A stretch of 54,937 nucleotides of DNA from Ignavibacteriaceae bacterium (GCA_013042995.1 JABDPB010000072.1:1-54937), one strand, 5' to 3'; shown: positions 28,987-39,062, counted from the first letter of the stretch. Program-made: numbers and translations. The notes: a model not told the origin generated them from the sequence alone.

Positions 28987-29283
28987 ATGCATCAAGTATT
29001 AATTAGCCCGTTAATTACAGAAAAGATGACGAATATTTCTGCAGAACATCAAGGGAAATATGGCTTTTTGGTTAATCCCAAAGCTAATAAGGTTCAAATA
29101 GCTAAAGCCATTGAAGAAAAATTTAATGTTCACGTTGCTAATGTTAAAACAATTAACCACCGTGGCAAAATGAAAACGCAATTTAGAAAAAGTGGCAGAT
29201 TTACTGGTAAAACTGCTGGTTACAAAAAAGCAATTGTTACTCTTAAAGAAGGTGAAACAATAGAACTTTACGAAGAAGTTTAG
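28987..29283 (+). CDS. rplW: 50S ribosomal protein L23
   Basis: A 98-residue L23, which sits at the tunnel exit and docks trigger factor and SRP. Signatures are LISPLITEKMT at the start and FNVHVANVKTINHRGK in the middle. It abuts rplD. Confidence 0.96.
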   Translation: MHQVLISPLITEKMTNISAEHQGKYGFLVNPKANKVQIAKAIEEKFNVHVANVKTINHRGKMKTQFRKSGRFTGKTAGYKKAIVTLKEGETIELYEEV

Positions 29284-29301
29284 ATTGAAATTGGAAGTTA
29301 A

Positions 29302-30129
29302 ATGGCTATAAAAAAATTAAAACCGGTTACACCAGGCTCAAGATTCAGGAGCAATTATGGATTTGAAGAGATAACAAAATCTTCACCCGAAAAATCTCTT
29401 ACGGCTGCACTAAAAAAATCTGGTGGAAGAAATAATCTTGGCAGAATGACTAGCAGGCACAGAGGCGGTGGGCATAAAAGGAAATATCGTATAATTGACT
29501 TTAGCAGAGACAAGCACGGTATTCCGGCAAAAGTATTTTCAATCGAGTACGATCCCAATAGGTCAGCAAGAATAGCATTACTTCACTATGCCGATGGAGA
29601 AAAAAGGTATATTATTGCACCAAATGGGTTGAAGGTTGGGGACAAACTTATGTCTGGTTCCGGAAGCGAAATAGCTGTTGGGAATGCTCTACCGTTAAGT
29701 GAAATTCCAATCGGCAGCACGGTGCACAATGTCGAACTTAAAATTGGAAAAGGTGGCCAACTTGGAAGAAGTGCAGGCAGTGCTATTCAGGTGATGGCAA
29801 AAGAAAATAATATGGCACAATTAAAAATGCCATCTGGTGAAGTAAGAGTCGTTAGTGTTAACTGTATGGCAACTTATGGTGAAGTTGGAAATTCAGAACA
29901 CGAAAATATTAGCCTTGGTAAGGCAGGAAGAGCAAGATGGAAGGGAAAAAGACCTCATGTTAGAGGAGTTGCGATGAATCCTGTTGATCATCCAATGGGT
30001 GGAGGAGAAGGAAAATCTTCCGGCGGTGGTCATCCTGTTTCTCCCTGGGGGCAAAAAGCCAAGGGGCTTAAAACTAGAAAACATAAAAAAGAATCTAACA
30101 GGTACATAATTAAAAGAAGAAAGAAATAA
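29302..30129 (+). CDS. rplB: 50S ribosomal protein L2
   Basis: A 275-residue L2, needed for subunit joining and peptidyl transfer. The C-terminal signature reads [20 protein letters not shown]: the histidine of DHP is kept, but the following position is methionine instead of the proteobacterial histidine, a form common in Bacteroidota. The tail is lysine-rich. Confidence 0.98.
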   Translation: MAIKKLKPVTPGSRFRSNYGFEEITKSSPEKSLTAALKKSGGRNNLGRMTSRHRGGGHKRKYRIIDFSRDKHGIPAKVFSIEYDPNRSARIALLHYADGEKRYIIAPNGLKVGDKLMSGSGSEIAVGNALPLSEIPIGSTVHNVELKIGKGGQLGRSAGSAIQVMAKENNMAQLKMPSGEVRVVSVNCMATYGEVGNSEHENISLGKAGRARWKGKRPHVRGVAMNPVDHPMGGGEGKSSGGGHPVSPWGQKAKGLKTRKHKKESNRYIIKRRKK

Positions 30130-30137
30130 ATTTTAAT

Positions 30138-30425
30138 ATGCCAAGATCAGTTAAAAAAGGTCCGTACATACATTATAAACTTGCAGCACGAATAAAGCAG
30201 CTTAACGACACTAACCAGAAAAAAATTATTAAAACCTGGTCACGTGCTTCTGTTATTACACCAGATTTTGTCGGGCACACAATTGCAGTGCACAACGGAA
30301 ACAAAATGATACCTATTTTTATTACGGAAAATATGGTTGGACACAAATTAGGAGAGTTTTCCCCAACTAGAATATTCAGAGGACATCCGGGAACTAAAGC
30401 AGAAAAAGCAGCAAAAGCAGGTTAA
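30138..30425 (+). CDS. rpsS: 30S ribosomal protein S19
   Basis: A 95-residue S19 of the small-subunit head. It starts [15 protein letters not shown] and has [22 protein letters not shown] and [12 protein letters not shown]. Eight bases separate it from rplB. Confidence 0.97.
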   Translation: MPRSVKKGPYIHYKLAARIKQLNDTNQKKIIKTWSRASVITPDFVGHTIAVHNGNKMIPIFITENMVGHKLGEFSPTRIFRGHPGTKAEKAAKAG

Positions 30426-30443
30426 AAGAAATCGAGATTTGAA

Positions 30444-30788
30444 ATGGAAGCTAAAGCAGTAAATAGATTTATTGGATCATCACCAAGAAAAATGAGACTG
30501 GTTATTGATCTTATTAGAGGTCACTCAGTTGATAAAGCCATAGAAATATTACATTTCTCCCCAAAACACGCATCTAAAGATGCGGAGAAAACTCTAAGAT
30601 CAGCGGTCTCAAATTTAATGAATATGGATGATTCAACAAGAGTTGAACCCTCAGAAATTTTAGTAAAAGAGGCATTTGTTAATGCAGGTCCAACTTTAAA
30701 GAGAATATCACCTGCTCCTATGGGCAGAGCATACAGAATACGTAAAAGATCTTGTCACTTAACCGTTGTTGTTGCAACGAAGGAATAA
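30444..30788 (+). CDS. rplV: 50S ribosomal protein L22
   Basis: A 114-residue L22, whose beta hairpin reaches into the exit tunnel. Visible stretches are SSPRKMRLVIDLIRG, the hairpin PTLKRISPAPMGRAYRIRKR, and HLTVVVATKE at the end. Confidence 0.96.
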   Translation: MEAKAVNRFIGSSPRKMRLVIDLIRGHSVDKAIEILHFSPKHASKDAEKTLRSAVSNLMNMDDSTRVEPSEILVKEAFVNAGPTLKRISPAPMGRAYRIRKRSCHLTVVVATKE

Positions 30789-30803
30789 TTTCAGGAGGAA
30801 TTT

Positions 30804-31445
30804 TTGGGACAAAAGACAAACCCGATTGGATTAAGAGTTGGAGTAATTAGAGGCTGGAACTCTAATTGGTACGAAAGTAAAAGTTACGCAACTAAAATTA
30901 AAGAGGATGATAAGCTTCGTTCTTACATAAGAAATAGATTAAAAAAAGCTGGTATATCTAAAATTATTATTGATAGGACATCTAAAAATATAATTTTAAC
31001 AATCCACACCTCCAGACCAGGTGTTGTGATTGGAAAAAGCGGTAAAGAAATTACTCAGCTTGAAGAAGAATTAAGACAAATTACAAGTAAAGATGTAAAA
31101 ATTCAGATTTCAGAGATTAAAAGACCTGAATTAGATGCATACTTGGTTGGAGAAAACATAGCTCATCAAATTTCTGGAAGGATATCTTTTAGAAGAGCAA
31201 TGAAAATGGCAATTACCGCTTCAATGAGAATGGGAGCAGAAGGTATAAGAATTATGTGTTCTGGAAGGCTTGGTGGGGCAGAAATGGCACGCACAGAGCA
31301 GTATAAAGACGGAAGAATTCCGCTGCATACTTTAAGAGCTGACATTGATTACGCAGTTGCACGCGCCGAAACTATTTATGGTTCAATTGGAATTAAAGTT
31401 TGGGTCTGCCGAGGAGAAATTTTAGGCAAACGCGTTTCGGAATAA
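30804..31445 (+). CDS. rpsC: 30S ribosomal protein S3
   Basis: A 213-residue S3 at the mRNA entry channel. It has a KH type 2 domain with [11 protein letters not shown] and a C-terminal domain with [21 protein letters not shown]. The start is TTG 30804, encoding [13 protein letters not shown], with an AGGAGGA site just upstream. Confidence 0.97.
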   Translation: MGQKTNPIGLRVGVIRGWNSNWYESKSYATKIKEDDKLRSYIRNRLKKAGISKIIIDRTSKNIILTIHTSRPGVVIGKSGKEITQLEEELRQITSKDVKIQISEIKRPELDAYLVGENIAHQISGRISFRRAMKMAITASMRMGAEGIRIMCSGRLGGAEMARTEQYKDGRIPLHTLRADIDYAVARAETIYGSIGIKVWVCRGEILGKRVSE

Positions 31446-31466
31446 AAGTACTAAGGAAGTTAAATT

Positions 31467-31883
31467 ATGTTAATGCCCAAAAGAGTTAAATACAGAAAAT
31501 CACAACGTGGAAGACGGAAAGGAAAAACCAAACGCGGTGCAAACGTTGCTTTTGGTGATTTCGGATTAAAAGCTTTAGAGCCAGCATGGATAACAGCAAG
31601 GCAAATTGAAGCCTGCCGTGTTGCACTATCAAGAAAAATGAAAAGAGATGGAAGAGTTTGGATTAGAATTTTTCCGGACAAACCAGTTTCTAAAAAGCCC
31701 TTAGAAACAAGAATGGGTAAAGGAAAAGGCGCACCTGAATTTTGGGTTGCTGTTGTTAAACCGGGTAGAATAATGTTTGAAGTTTCTGGGATTTCAAGAG
31801 AGTTGGCAACTGAAGCCTTACAGCTTTGTTCGCATAAATTACCTATTAAAACAAAAGTTGTTGCAAGACCAGATTTTGAGTAG
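31467..31883 (+). CDS. rplP: 50S ribosomal protein L16
   Basis: A 138-residue L16 near the A-site tRNA. It starts [15 protein letters not shown] and contains [19 protein letters not shown] and [13 protein letters not shown]. The first ATG (31467) is preferred to the second (31473) because MLMPKR is the family start and AAGGAAG precedes it. The long opposite-strand frame is a shadow. Confidence 0.97.
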   Translation: MLMPKRVKYRKSQRGRRKGKTKRGANVAFGDFGLKALEPAWITARQIEACRVALSRKMKRDGRVWIRIFPDKPVSKKPLETRMGKGKGAPEFWVAVVKPGRIMFEVSGISRELATEALQLCSHKLPIKTKVVARPDFE

Positions 31884-31900
31884 TTAGTGGAGAAATTTGA

Positions 31901-32140
31901 ATGAAAATTCATGAAATAAAAGAAATGAAAACCGAAGAAATTCTTCAAAGAATTTCTGAAGAAGAAAAGAATTTAGTTGATCTTAGATTTTCTCATCAAC
32001 TAAAACAATTAACGAATACAGCCAAATTGAAATTAGTAAAAAGAGACATTGCAAGAATGAAAACCGTTCTTAAGGAAAGAGAATTTGAAGCACAAAAAAC
32101 TGCTGCTGTTGAAGAAAAAACGGAAGGAGATAACGCTTAA
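31901..32140 (+). CDS. rpmC: 50S ribosomal protein L29
   Basis: A 79-residue L29 near the tunnel exit. The helical-hairpin core has ELRF-like [13 protein letters not shown] and [19 protein letters not shown]. It exceeds the usual 60-68 residues by an acidic tail ([12 protein letters not shown]). The rpsQ start follows two bases after the stop. Confidence 0.94.
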   Translation: MKIHEIKEMKTEEILQRISEEEKNLVDLRFSHQLKQLTNTAKLKLVKRDIARMKTVLKEREFEAQKTAAVEEKTEGDNA

Positions 32141-32142
32141 TA

Positions 32143-32400
32143 ATGCATAAACGTGGATTGAGAAAAACCAGAATGGGTTTGGTTGTTAGCAATAAGATGG
32201 ATAAAACAATTATGGTGGCAATTGAAAGAAAAGTTGCGCACCCTCTTTACAAAAAGTATTACAAGAAGACCACTAAGCTAATGGCTCACGATGAAAAGAG
32301 AGAATGCGGTATAGGTGATAAAGTTAAAATAATGGAAACCCGTCCTCTTAGTTTAAGAAAAAGATGGCGCTTAGTAGAAATAATTGAAAAAGCCAAGTAG
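32143..32400 (+). CDS. rpsQ: 30S ribosomal protein S17
   Basis: An 85-residue S17 with the OB-fold signature [20 protein letters not shown] and [20 protein letters not shown]. It binds 16S rRNA early in assembly. Confidence 0.97.
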   Translation: MHKRGLRKTRMGLVVSNKMDKTIMVAIERKVAHPLYKKYYKKTTKLMAHDEKRECGIGDKVKIMETRPLSLRKRWRLVEIIEKAK

Positions 32401-32418
32401 TCAGGAGATTTTAGTGCG

Positions 32419-32787
32419 ATGGTACAGGAAGAAACAAATTTAATTGTTGCAGATAATTCAGGTGCTAAAAAAGTACGCTGTATAAGAGTACTTGGCGGAA
32501 GTGGAAGAAGATATGCTAGTGTTGGCGATACCATTGTTGTAAGTGTTAAAACTGCACTTCCAAACAGTGCCGTAAAAAAAGGCGAAGTATCCAGAGCTGT
32601 TATTGTTAGAACAAAAAAAGAAGTTAGAAGAAAAGATGGTTCTTACATTAGATTTGATGAAAACGCTGCAGTGTTACTAAATCCACAAAATGAACCTAGG
32701 GGCACTAGAATTTTCGGACCGGTTGCACGTGAACTACGAGATAAAAACTTTATGAAAATAGTTTCATTAGCTCCAGAAGTATTGTAA
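32419..32787 (+). CDS. rplN: 50S ribosomal protein L14
   Basis: A 122-residue L14 at the subunit interface and target of the silencing factor RsfS. It has [19 protein letters not shown], the basic [14 protein letters not shown] and [13 protein letters not shown]. Ribosome binding site AGGAG. First gene of the classical spc series. Confidence 0.97.
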   Translation: MVQEETNLIVADNSGAKKVRCIRVLGGSGRRYASVGDTIVVSVKTALPNSAVKKGEVSRAVIVRTKKEVRRKDGSYIRFDENAAVLLNPQNEPRGTRIFGPVARELRDKNFMKIVSLAPEVL

Positions 32788-32796
32788 GAGGTATAT

Positions 32797-33123
32797 ATGA
32801 AAATTAAAAAGAATGATATGGTAATGGTTGTTTCGGGAAATGACAGAGGAAAAACCGGTAAAGTGTTGAAAGTATTTCCTAAAACATATCGCGTAATTGT
32901 TGAGGGAATAAATATGAGGAAAAAACATACAAAACCGAACCAAAAAAATCCTCAGGGCGGAATTTTGGAAAAAGAAGCATCAATTCATGCATCAAATGTT
33001 ATGATTCTTGATCCTAAAAGTAATGAGCCGACTCGAATTGGCGCTCAAATTATACTGGATGAAAAAACCGGTAAACGTAAAAGCGCCAGAGTTGCAAAAA
33101 CAAGCGGCGAAATGATTCAGTAA
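32797..33123 (+). CDS. rplX: 50S ribosomal protein L24
   Basis: A 108-residue L24, an assembly initiator. The KOW motif is at the start ([20 protein letters not shown]) and the centre has [15 protein letters not shown]. Nine bases follow rplN. Confidence 0.96.
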   Translation: MKIKKNDMVMVVSGNDRGKTGKVLKVFPKTYRVIVEGINMRKKHTKPNQKNPQGGILEKEASIHASNVMILDPKSNEPTRIGAQIILDEKTGKRKSARVAKTSGEMIQ

Positions 33124-33144
33124 AAATTTATTAACGATTTAACA

Positions 33145-33810
33145 ATGGCAGATAAAAGTAAATTAAAAGAGAAAAAAAGTAAAAAGCCCGAACAGAAAAA
33201 AGGCTCTTCGAAAGGAAAAGCTCCTAAAACTTCTAAACCTGAAGTAAAAATTCCTAACAGGCTTTTTGATGTTTATAAGAACGAAATCATCCCATATTTG
33301 ATGAAGACCTTTAGCTACAAAAGTATTATGCAGGCTCCGAAAGTAGATAAAATTGTTGTTAACATGGGTATTGGAGCTGCTGTTGGTGAACCAAAAATTT
33401 TGGAAGAAGCAGTAAAAGAACTAGAAGCCGTTACAGGTCAAAAAGCCAGCATCAGAAAGGCAAAAAAATCCATTTCTAACTTCAAGTTAAGAGAAGGTGT
33501 TAGCATTGGAGCGATGGTTACTCTTAGGCACGAACGTATGTACGAATTTCTTGATAGATTTATTAATGTAGCTCTTCCCAGGGTCAGAGACTTTAGGGGT
33601 CTTTCGGATAAATCTTTCGATGGTCGAGGTAACTATACAATTGGAGTTAAAGAACAAATTATATTTCCGGAAATTAATGTAGATAAAATTACCCGTATTA
33701 TGGGGATGGATGTTACTATTGTGACAAACGCAAATTCAGATAACGAGGCTTATGAACTTTTAAAATCGTTCGGTATGCCTTTTATTAAAAAAGAAATTAA
33801 AACAGCTTAG
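33145..33810 (+). CDS. rplE: 50S ribosomal protein L5 with basic N-terminal extension
   Basis: The core from about residue 43 ([18 protein letters not shown]) to the end is a standard L5, including MGIGAA and the [10 protein letters not shown] stretch; it binds 5S rRNA and the P-site tRNA. The first 40 or so residues are an added Lys/Ser/Pro-rich low-complexity tail, making 221 residues against the usual 179-187. An internal start at MKTFSYK would cut into the core, and the upstream ATG is close to rplX, so I keep the long form. Confidence 0.93.
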   Translation: MADKSKLKEKKSKKPEQKKGSSKGKAPKTSKPEVKIPNRLFDVYKNEIIPYLMKTFSYKSIMQAPKVDKIVVNMGIGAAVGEPKILEEAVKELEAVTGQKASIRKAKKSISNFKLREGVSIGAMVTLRHERMYEFLDRFINVALPRVRDFRGLSDKSFDGRGNYTIGVKEQIIFPEINVDKITRIMGMDVTIVTNANSDNEAYELLKSFGMPFIKKEIKTA

Positions 33811-33818
33811 GAGATTTG

Positions 33819-34088
33819 ATGGCAAGAAAAAGCTTAATAGCAAGAGATGAAAAGCGACGCAGGCTTTATGACAAGTACAAAAAGAAAAGAGAAGAGTTAA
33901 AAGAAATTGGTGATTACGAAGCTCTTCAAAAATTACCTAAAAATTCTTCTAAGGTTAGGCTTAAAAACCGATGTATGTTTACCGGAAGATCAAGAGCATA
34001 TTATAGAAAGTTTGGTGTTTCCCGGTTAATTTTTAGAGAGATGGCACTTAGGGGCGAAATTCCCGGTGTGAAAAAATCAAGTTGGTAA
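33819..34088 (+). CDS. rpsN: 30S ribosomal protein S14 (zinc-free form)
   Basis: An 89-residue S14 of the long type without the CxxC-CxxC zinc site; only one cysteine occurs, in [18 protein letters not shown] start it at ATG 33819, which gives the usual MARKSL and lies about five bases after AGGAG; a TTG immediately before would add one residue. It contacts S3, S10 and S19 in the head. Confidence 0.95.
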   Translation: MARKSLIARDEKRRRLYDKYKKKREELKEIGDYEALQKLPKNSSKVRLKNRCMFTGRSRAYYRKFGVSRLIFREMALRGEIPGVKKSSW

Positions 34089-34104
34089 CAGGAGTATTTT
34101 ATTT

Positions 34105-34500
34105 ATGCCCGTAACAGATCCGATAGCAGATTTTTTAACAAGAATCAGAAATGCAGCACGTGCAAAAAAGGTGCGTGTGCAAATTCCGTCTTCCAAACTA
34201 AAAGTAAGTTTGGCAGAAATTTTAAAAACTCACGGTTATATTATTGACTATGAAATTCTTGATGATAATAAACAGAAGAGAATTAACATGGTTTTGAAAT
34301 ATAAAAATGGTGTTTCTGCAATAAACGGTTTAAAACGAATTAGTAAACCTGGATTAAGAGTTTATAAAGCTGCAGATGAAATGCCGCGTGTATTAAATGG
34401 ATTAGGTACAGCTGTAATATCCACTTCCAAAGGATTGCTTACTGATAAAGAAGCAAGAATGCAATTAGTTGGTGGAGAAGTTGTTTGTTACATTTGGTAA
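34105..34500 (+). CDS. rpsH: 30S ribosomal protein S8
   Basis: A 131-residue S8, a central-domain assembly protein and often the repressor of the spc operon. Signatures: [18 protein letters not shown] at the start and [22 protein letters not shown] at the end. Confidence 0.97.
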   Translation: MPVTDPIADFLTRIRNAARAKKVRVQIPSSKLKVSLAEILKTHGYIIDYEILDDNKQKRINMVLKYKNGVSAINGLKRISKPGLRVYKAADEMPRVLNGLGTAVISTSKGLLTDKEARMQLVGGEVVCYIW

Positions 34501-34518
34501 ATTTTATGGAGTTTTAGA

Positions 34519-35055
34519 GTGTCTAGAGTTGGAAAAAAACCTGTCGCAATTCCTAAAGGTGTATCCGTTACATCTTCAGGAAATGTTATTAAAATAAAGG
34601 GACCTAAAGGAGAACTTGAAAGAAGCATTCATCCTAATATGAAATTGCAGGTTGCTGAAACTGAAGTATCTGTAATGAGACCTGATGATACTAAAAGCAA
34701 TAAGTCTTTACACGGTCTTACACGATCTTTAATACAAAATATGATGACGGGTGTTTCAGAATCTTACAGAAAAACACTTGAAATTGTTGGAGTTGGATAT
34801 AAAGCTGAGGTTAAAGGAAAAAATTTATTGTTAACTATAGGATATTCCCATCCGATTTATTTTGTACCTCCGGATGAAATAATAATTGAAACACCATCTC
34901 CAACTCAAATAATTATTTCAGGAATTGATAAAGAATTGGTTGGATTAGTTGCTGCTAAAATTCGTTCATTCAGAAAACCGGAGCCATATAAAGGTAAAGG
35001 AATTAAATATTCGGATGAACATATTATTAGAAAAGCTGGTAAGACGGCTGGATAA
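34519..35055 (+). CDS. rplF: 50S ribosomal protein L6
   Basis: A 178-residue L6 at the factor-binding site, made of two related domains. It starts at GTG 34519 (MSRVGKKPVAIPKGV) and ends with PEPYKGKGIKYSDEHIIRKAGK, the family signature. Confidence 0.97.
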   Translation: MSRVGKKPVAIPKGVSVTSSGNVIKIKGPKGELERSIHPNMKLQVAETEVSVMRPDDTKSNKSLHGLTRSLIQNMMTGVSESYRKTLEIVGVGYKAEVKGKNLLLTIGYSHPIYFVPPDEIIIETPSPTQIIISGIDKELVGLVAAKIRSFRKPEPYKGKGIKYSDEHIIRKAGKTAG

Positions 35056-35078
35056 ATTTTTTTGGAGATCAGTTAAAA

Positions 35079-35438
35079 ATGAAAAGAATAAAAACCAGAG
35101 AAAGAGCTAAAATAAAAATTCGCAAGAAAATTGTTGGTTCAGAGCAAATACCTCGTCTAGCAATATTCAGAAGTTTAAATAACATTTATGCTCAATTAAT
35201 TGACGATTCAACCAGTAAAACCATAATTGCCGTGTCTTCGCTTTCTAAGGAATTGCAGGCAGAATTAAATTCTGCAAAAGGAAAAACGGATAAAAGTAAA
35301 TTGGTCGGAAGCTTGCTGGCAAAAAAAGCACTTGAAAAAAATCTTAAAAATGTCGTCTTTGACAGAAGCGGTTATAAATACCATGGTAGAGTAAAGGCTG
35401 TTGCTGATGGTGCAAGAGAGGGCGGATTAGTTTTTTAG
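35079..35438 (+). CDS. rplR: 50S ribosomal protein L18
   Basis: A 119-residue L18 that binds 5S rRNA with L5. It has RLAIFRSLNNIYAQLIDD and ends VFDRSGYKYHGRVKAVADGAREGGLVF. The stop codon is only five bases before the tRNA-Gln gene, so this message must be cut near its 3' end when the tRNA is processed. Confidence 0.97.
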   Translation: MKRIKTRERAKIKIRKKIVGSEQIPRLAIFRSLNNIYAQLIDDSTSKTIIAVSSLSKELQAELNSAKGKTDKSKLVGSLLAKKALEKNLKNVVFDRSGYKYHGRVKAVADGAREGGLVF

Positions 35439-35443
35439 TATGG

Positions 35444-35514
35444 TGCCGGGTCGTCTAATGGTAGGACTACGCCCTTTGGAGGCGTCTGTAGAGGTTCGAA
35501 TCCTCTCCCGGCAG
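35444..35514 (+). tRNA. tRNA-Gln (TTG) inside the spc operon
   Basis: A complete 71-base cloverleaf: acceptor TGCCGGG/CCCGGCA, D stem GTCT/GGAC with AATGGTA loop, anticodon stem ACGCC/GGCGT with loop CTTTGGA (anticodon TTG), T stem AGAGG/CCTCT with TTCGAAT loop, and discriminator G. CCA is not encoded. It lies between rplR and rpsE on the same strand, where most bacteria have no tRNA. Excision by RNase P and 3' nucleases would split the spc transcript. Confidence 0.96.
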
Positions 35515-35550
35515 CTTTGATTTTCAAATTTGAAATTCTAGGAGATTAGT

Positions 35551-36057
35551 TTGAAGCAAAATAGATCGACAGAAACAGATGGACTAAAAGAAAAAGTAGT
35601 TCACATTAATAGGGTTGCTAAAGTTGTTAAAGGCGGCCGCCGATTCAGCTTTAATGCGATTGTTGTTGTTGGTGATGGAAACGGCACCGTTGGCGTTGGG
35701 CTTGGAAAAGCAAATGAAGTTACTGATGCTATTTCAAAAGGAATTGATGATGCTAAAAAAAGTTTAGTGAAAATTTCTGTTATTAAAGGAACGATATCAC
35801 ATCAAATAACTGGTAAGTATGGTGCGGGTAAAGTATTGTTGAAACCGGCATCTCCTGGGACAGGATTAATAGCTGGCGGTGGAGTAAGAGCAGTTTTGGA
35901 AGCGGCTGGTGTGCAGGACGTACTAACCAAATCTCTTGGTTCAAGCAATCCGCACAATCAGGTCAAAGCAACCTTAAACGGTTTGAAATATCAGGTTGAT
36001 GCAAGGAAAATGGCTGCCAAAAGAAATAAAACATTAACAGAAGTTTTCTCTGGGTAA
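35551..36057 (+). CDS. rpsE: 30S ribosomal protein S5
   Basis: A 168-residue S5 at the mRNA entry and accuracy centre. The double-stranded-RNA-binding domain has [21 protein letters not shown] and the C-terminal domain has [21 protein letters not shown]. It starts at TTG 35551 with AGGAG about seven bases before it, 36 bases after the tRNA-Gln end. Confidence 0.97.
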   Translation: MKQNRSTETDGLKEKVVHINRVAKVVKGGRRFSFNAIVVVGDGNGTVGVGLGKANEVTDAISKGIDDAKKSLVKISVIKGTISHQITGKYGAGKVLLKPASPGTGLIAGGGVRAVLEAAGVQDVLTKSLGSSNPHNQVKATLNGLKYQVDARKMAAKRNKTLTEVFSG

Positions 36058-36069
36058 ACAGGAATTCAA

Positions 36070-36267
36070 ATGAGAAAAATTAAGATAACTCAAACAAGAA
36101 GTATAATTGACAGACCTAAGGACCAAAAAAGAACTATTGAAGCTTTAGGTTTAGGTAGGCCTAATAGAAAAAAGATTCATAATGATACTCCTCAAATTAG
36201 AGGTATGATAAGAAAGGTATCGCATCTTGTTAAAGTTGAAGATGTTAAAGATAAAGGACAAGATTAA
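36070..36267 (+). CDS. rpmD: 50S ribosomal protein L30
   Basis: A 65-residue L30 with the patterns KITQTRSIIDRPKDQKRTIEALGL and IRGMIRKVSHLVKVE. Its TAA shares one base with the rplO ATG, implying coupled translation. Confidence 0.95.
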   Translation: MRKIKITQTRSIIDRPKDQKRTIEALGLGRPNRKKIHNDTPQIRGMIRKVSHLVKVEDVKDKGQD

Positions 36268-36728
36268 TGGATAAACTTAGTAATCTTAAATACGCACAGG
36301 GCTCAAAAAAGAAAAGAAAAAGAGTTGGAAGAGGTGAAGGCTCTGGTCATGGCGGAACAGCTACTCGCGGAATGAATGGTCAATTATCTCGTTCAGGTGC
36401 TAAGAAGAAAGCCTGGTTTGAAGGTGGTCAAATGCCGCTTCAGAGAAGAGTCCCAAAATTTGGATTTACAAATTTATTCAGAACAGAATACCAGGTTATT
36501 AATTTAAATACTTTACAGCGTCTTGCTGATGACAAAAAAATCAAAGCTGATGTTCTTAAGGCTGAAGATTTGAAAAATTTAGGTTTAATCTCAACTACTA
36601 AAAAACCGATTAAAGTCCTTGGTAAAGGTGAGTTAAAAGCAATAATAAATATTGAAGCTGATGCCTGCAGTAGTTCGGCAAAAGAAAAAATTGAGTCGGC
36701 TGGTGGAACTATAAAAATACTAGAATAA
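36267..36728 (+). CDS. rplO: 50S ribosomal protein L15
   Basis: A 153-residue L15 with the glycine-rich rRNA-binding N-terminus (KRVGRGEGSGHGGTATRG) and FEGGQMPLQRRVPKFGF. A late assembly protein. secY begins immediately after the stop codon. Confidence 0.97.
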   Translation: MDKLSNLKYAQGSKKKRKRVGRGEGSGHGGTATRGMNGQLSRSGAKKKAWFEGGQMPLQRRVPKFGFTNLFRTEYQVINLNTLQRLADDKKIKADVLKAEDLKNLGLISTTKKPIKVLGKGELKAIINIEADACSSSAKEKIESAGGTIKILE

Positions 36729-38069
36729 ATGTCGAAATTAGCAGATACTTTTAGAAATATATTTAAAATACACGAACTGCGCCAGAGAATTTTTTATACT
36801 CTGGGCATTCTTTTTTTAGTACGACTGGGTGCACATATTACACTGCCGGGTGTTGATGCGACTCTCTTAACAGAGAGTATGCAAAATTCTACATCCGACA
36901 ACTTATTTGGACTTTATGATCTATTTGTTGGCGGCGCATTTTCTAATGCTGCAATTTTTGCATTGGGAATAATGCCGTATATATCTGCCTCTATTATTAT
37001 TCAGCTTTTAGGGGCAGTTGTTCCTTACTTCCAAAAACTACAGCAGGAAGGCGAAGAAGGAAGAAAAAAAATTACCCAGCTTACTCGTTATGGAACGGTA
37101 CTCATTTCATCAATGCAGGCATGGGGCGTTACAATTAGATTGCTGAATCTTCAGGTGCAGGGATTACCAATTGTTCCTGAAGCTGTTAGAGGTTTCTTTT
37201 GGGTGATGACCACTATCATTATTCTTACATCAGGAACTGTATTTATGATGTGGATGGGTGAGCAAATAACTGAAAAAGGAATCGGTAATGGTATTTCACT
37301 AATAATTTTTATAGGAATTATTGCTGTTTTACCGTACGCTGTTTTAGATGAAATTCGATTGATTGGTGCCGGGCAAAGGTCAATTATAATTGAAATTATT
37401 ATTCTAGTTTTTATGTTCTTTATAATTGCTGGAGTTGTGCTTGTAACTCAGGGAACCCGACGAATACCGGTACAATATGCCAAAAGGGTTGTAGGAAGGA
37501 AAGTGTATGGTGGTGTTACTCAATATATCCCTCTGCGTGTTAATACGGCAGGAGTAATGCCAATCATTTTTGCACAGTCAATTATGTTTATTCCTAACAC
37601 CGTGCTGTCCTTCTTTCCGGATAATGAATTTTTACAAGGATTATCGAGTTGGTTTGTTTACACATCGCCCGTTTACTCTACAATTTATGCTTTGATGATA
37701 GTATTCTTCACATATTTTTATACTGCAATCGCTTTTAATCCAAAAGATGTTGCAGACAATATGAAAAAACAGGGTGGATTTATTCCCGGCATAAGACCTG
37801 GTAAGCAAACGAGTGAATTTATTGATAATATTCTAACAAAAATTACGTTGCCGGGTTCTATTTTCCTTGCGGTTGTAGCAATACTTCCTGCTTTCGTTTC
37901 AGGTTTTGGAGTATCAGGACAGTTTGCTCAGTTTTTCGGCGGAACTAGTCTTCTAATTGTTGTGGGAGTCGCTCTCGATACTCTGCAGCAAATAGAATCA
38001 CATTTACTTATGCGGCATTACGATGGATTTATGAAGTCCGGTAAGTTTAAAGGACGCAGATCTATTTAG
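36729..38069 (+). CDS. secY: Protein translocase subunit SecY
   Basis: A 446-residue channel protein of the Sec translocon with about ten membrane helices. The first cytosolic segment, plug and lateral-gate helices are recognisable (RIFYTLGILFLVRLGAHITLPG; ALGIMPYISASIIIQLL), as are the cytosolic loop RRIPVQYAKR and the C-terminal region MKKQGGFIPGIRPGKQT. Its partner SecE is encoded at 11779. In many bacteria adk follows; here map follows after three bases. Confidence 0.98.
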   Translation: MSKLADTFRNIFKIHELRQRIFYTLGILFLVRLGAHITLPGVDATLLTESMQNSTSDNLFGLYDLFVGGAFSNAAIFALGIMPYISASIIIQLLGAVVPYFQKLQQEGEEGRKKITQLTRYGTVLISSMQAWGVTIRLLNLQVQGLPIVPEAVRGFFWVMTTIIILTSGTVFMMWMGEQITEKGIGNGISLIIFIGIIAVLPYAVLDEIRLIGAGQRSIIIEIIILVFMFFIIAGVVLVTQGTRRIPVQYAKRVVGRKVYGGVTQYIPLRVNTAGVMPIIFAQSIMFIPNTVLSFFPDNEFLQGLSSWFVYTSPVYSTIYALMIVFFTYFYTAIAFNPKDVADNMKKQGGFIPGIRPGKQTSEFIDNILTKITLPGSIFLAVVAILPAFVSGFGVSGQFAQFFGGTSLLIVVGVALDTLQQIESHLLMRHYDGFMKSGKFKGRRSI

Positions 38070-38072
38070 GTT

Positions 38073-38834
38073 GTGATTTATATAAAAACTAAAAACGAAA
38101 TTGATTGTATAAAAGAAAGTTGTAGAATAGTCGCTGAAACTCTTCAATTAATTAAGAGTAATGTTCAGCCAGGTATTACAACTTTGGAACTGGATCGAAT
38201 TGCGGAAGATTATATTAGAAGTAACGATGCCATACCCGCATTTAAAGGTTATTCTCAAAGCGGGTTGCCCGGTTTTCCCGGGTCAATTTGTGCTTCTGTT
38301 GATGATGTTGTTGTTCACGGAATTCCGGGTAATAGAAAATTAGAGGTAGGAGAAATATTATCCGTGGACGTTGGTGTTCTTAAAAATAAATTTTTTGGAG
38401 ACGCAGCTTTAACCGTTGCAGTCGGCGAGATTTCAAAAGAAAAACAAAATCTTTTGGAAGTAACCGAAGAATCATTACACCTGGCAATTCAACAAGCGAA
38501 GTCCGGAAACAGAGTTCATGATATTTCATTTGCAGTTCAGGACTATATTGAGAAAAATGGCTTCTCGGTTGTAAAAGATCTTTGCGGGCATGGCGTTGGA
38601 AAATTTTTACACGAAGAGCCCTCAATTCCAAACTTTGGGAAAAAGGGAACTGGTGCAAAATTGAAAAACGGGATGACTTTGGCAATAGAACCAATGGTTA
38701 ATTCTGGTGGCTATCGTGTTAAAACCGGTGAAGATGGTTGGACCGTTTCTACTCAGGATGGTTCATCATCGGCACATTTTGAGCATACAATTTTATTGAA
38801 TAATAATCATCCTGAAATTTTAACAGTTTGTTAA
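38073..38834 (+). CDS. map: Methionine aminopeptidase, type I
   Basis: A 253-residue enzyme that removes initiator methionine from new proteins. All five metal ligands are present: D99, D110, H173, E206 and E237; H82 matches the substrate-binding histidine. The start is GTG 38073. Its stop TAA overlaps the infA ATG by one base, so the two are probably translationally coupled. Confidence 0.96.
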   Translation: MIYIKTKNEIDCIKESCRIVAETLQLIKSNVQPGITTLELDRIAEDYIRSNDAIPAFKGYSQSGLPGFPGSICASVDDVVVHGIPGNRKLEVGEILSVDVGVLKNKFFGDAALTVAVGEISKEKQNLLEVTEESLHLAIQQAKSGNRVHDISFAVQDYIEKNGFSVVKDLCGHGVGKFLHEEPSIPNFGKKGTGAKLKNGMTLAIEPMVNSGGYRVKTGEDGWTVSTQDGSSSAHFEHTILLNNNHPEILTVC

Positions 38835-39052
38835 TGGCAAAACAAGGACCAGTAAAAATAGATGGAGTTGTCACAGAGACATTACCAAACGCTCATTTTA
38901 AAGTGAAGCTTGATAATGGACACGAAATTCTTGCTCATATTTCCGGTAAGATGAGAATGCATTTTATTAAGATTTTAGTCGGAGATAAAGTTTCTGTTGA
39001 ACTTTCTCCATATGATTTAACAAAAGGTAGAATTACATACAGGTATAAATAG
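38834..39052 (+). CDS. infA: Translation initiation factor IF-1
   Basis: A 72-residue OB-fold protein blocking the A site during initiation: [21 protein letters not shown], the [16 protein letters not shown] stretch and [11 protein letters not shown] at the end. The ATG at 38834 gives exactly the family length; an upstream TTG would add two residues and is less likely. Confidence 0.97.
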   Translation: MAKQGPVKIDGVVTETLPNAHFKVKLDNGHEILAHISGKMRMHFIKILVGDKVSVELSPYDLTKGRITYRYK

Positions 39053-39062
39053 CAGGTACACT

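Noticed and set aside
31460..31948. 162-residue minus-strand frame
   Set aside because: Fully antisense to rplP and the start of rpmC, with no recognisable features; a shadow of the real genes.
36728..38075. adk between secY and map
   Set aside because: Only three bases separate secY and map, so the gene common at this place is absent here.
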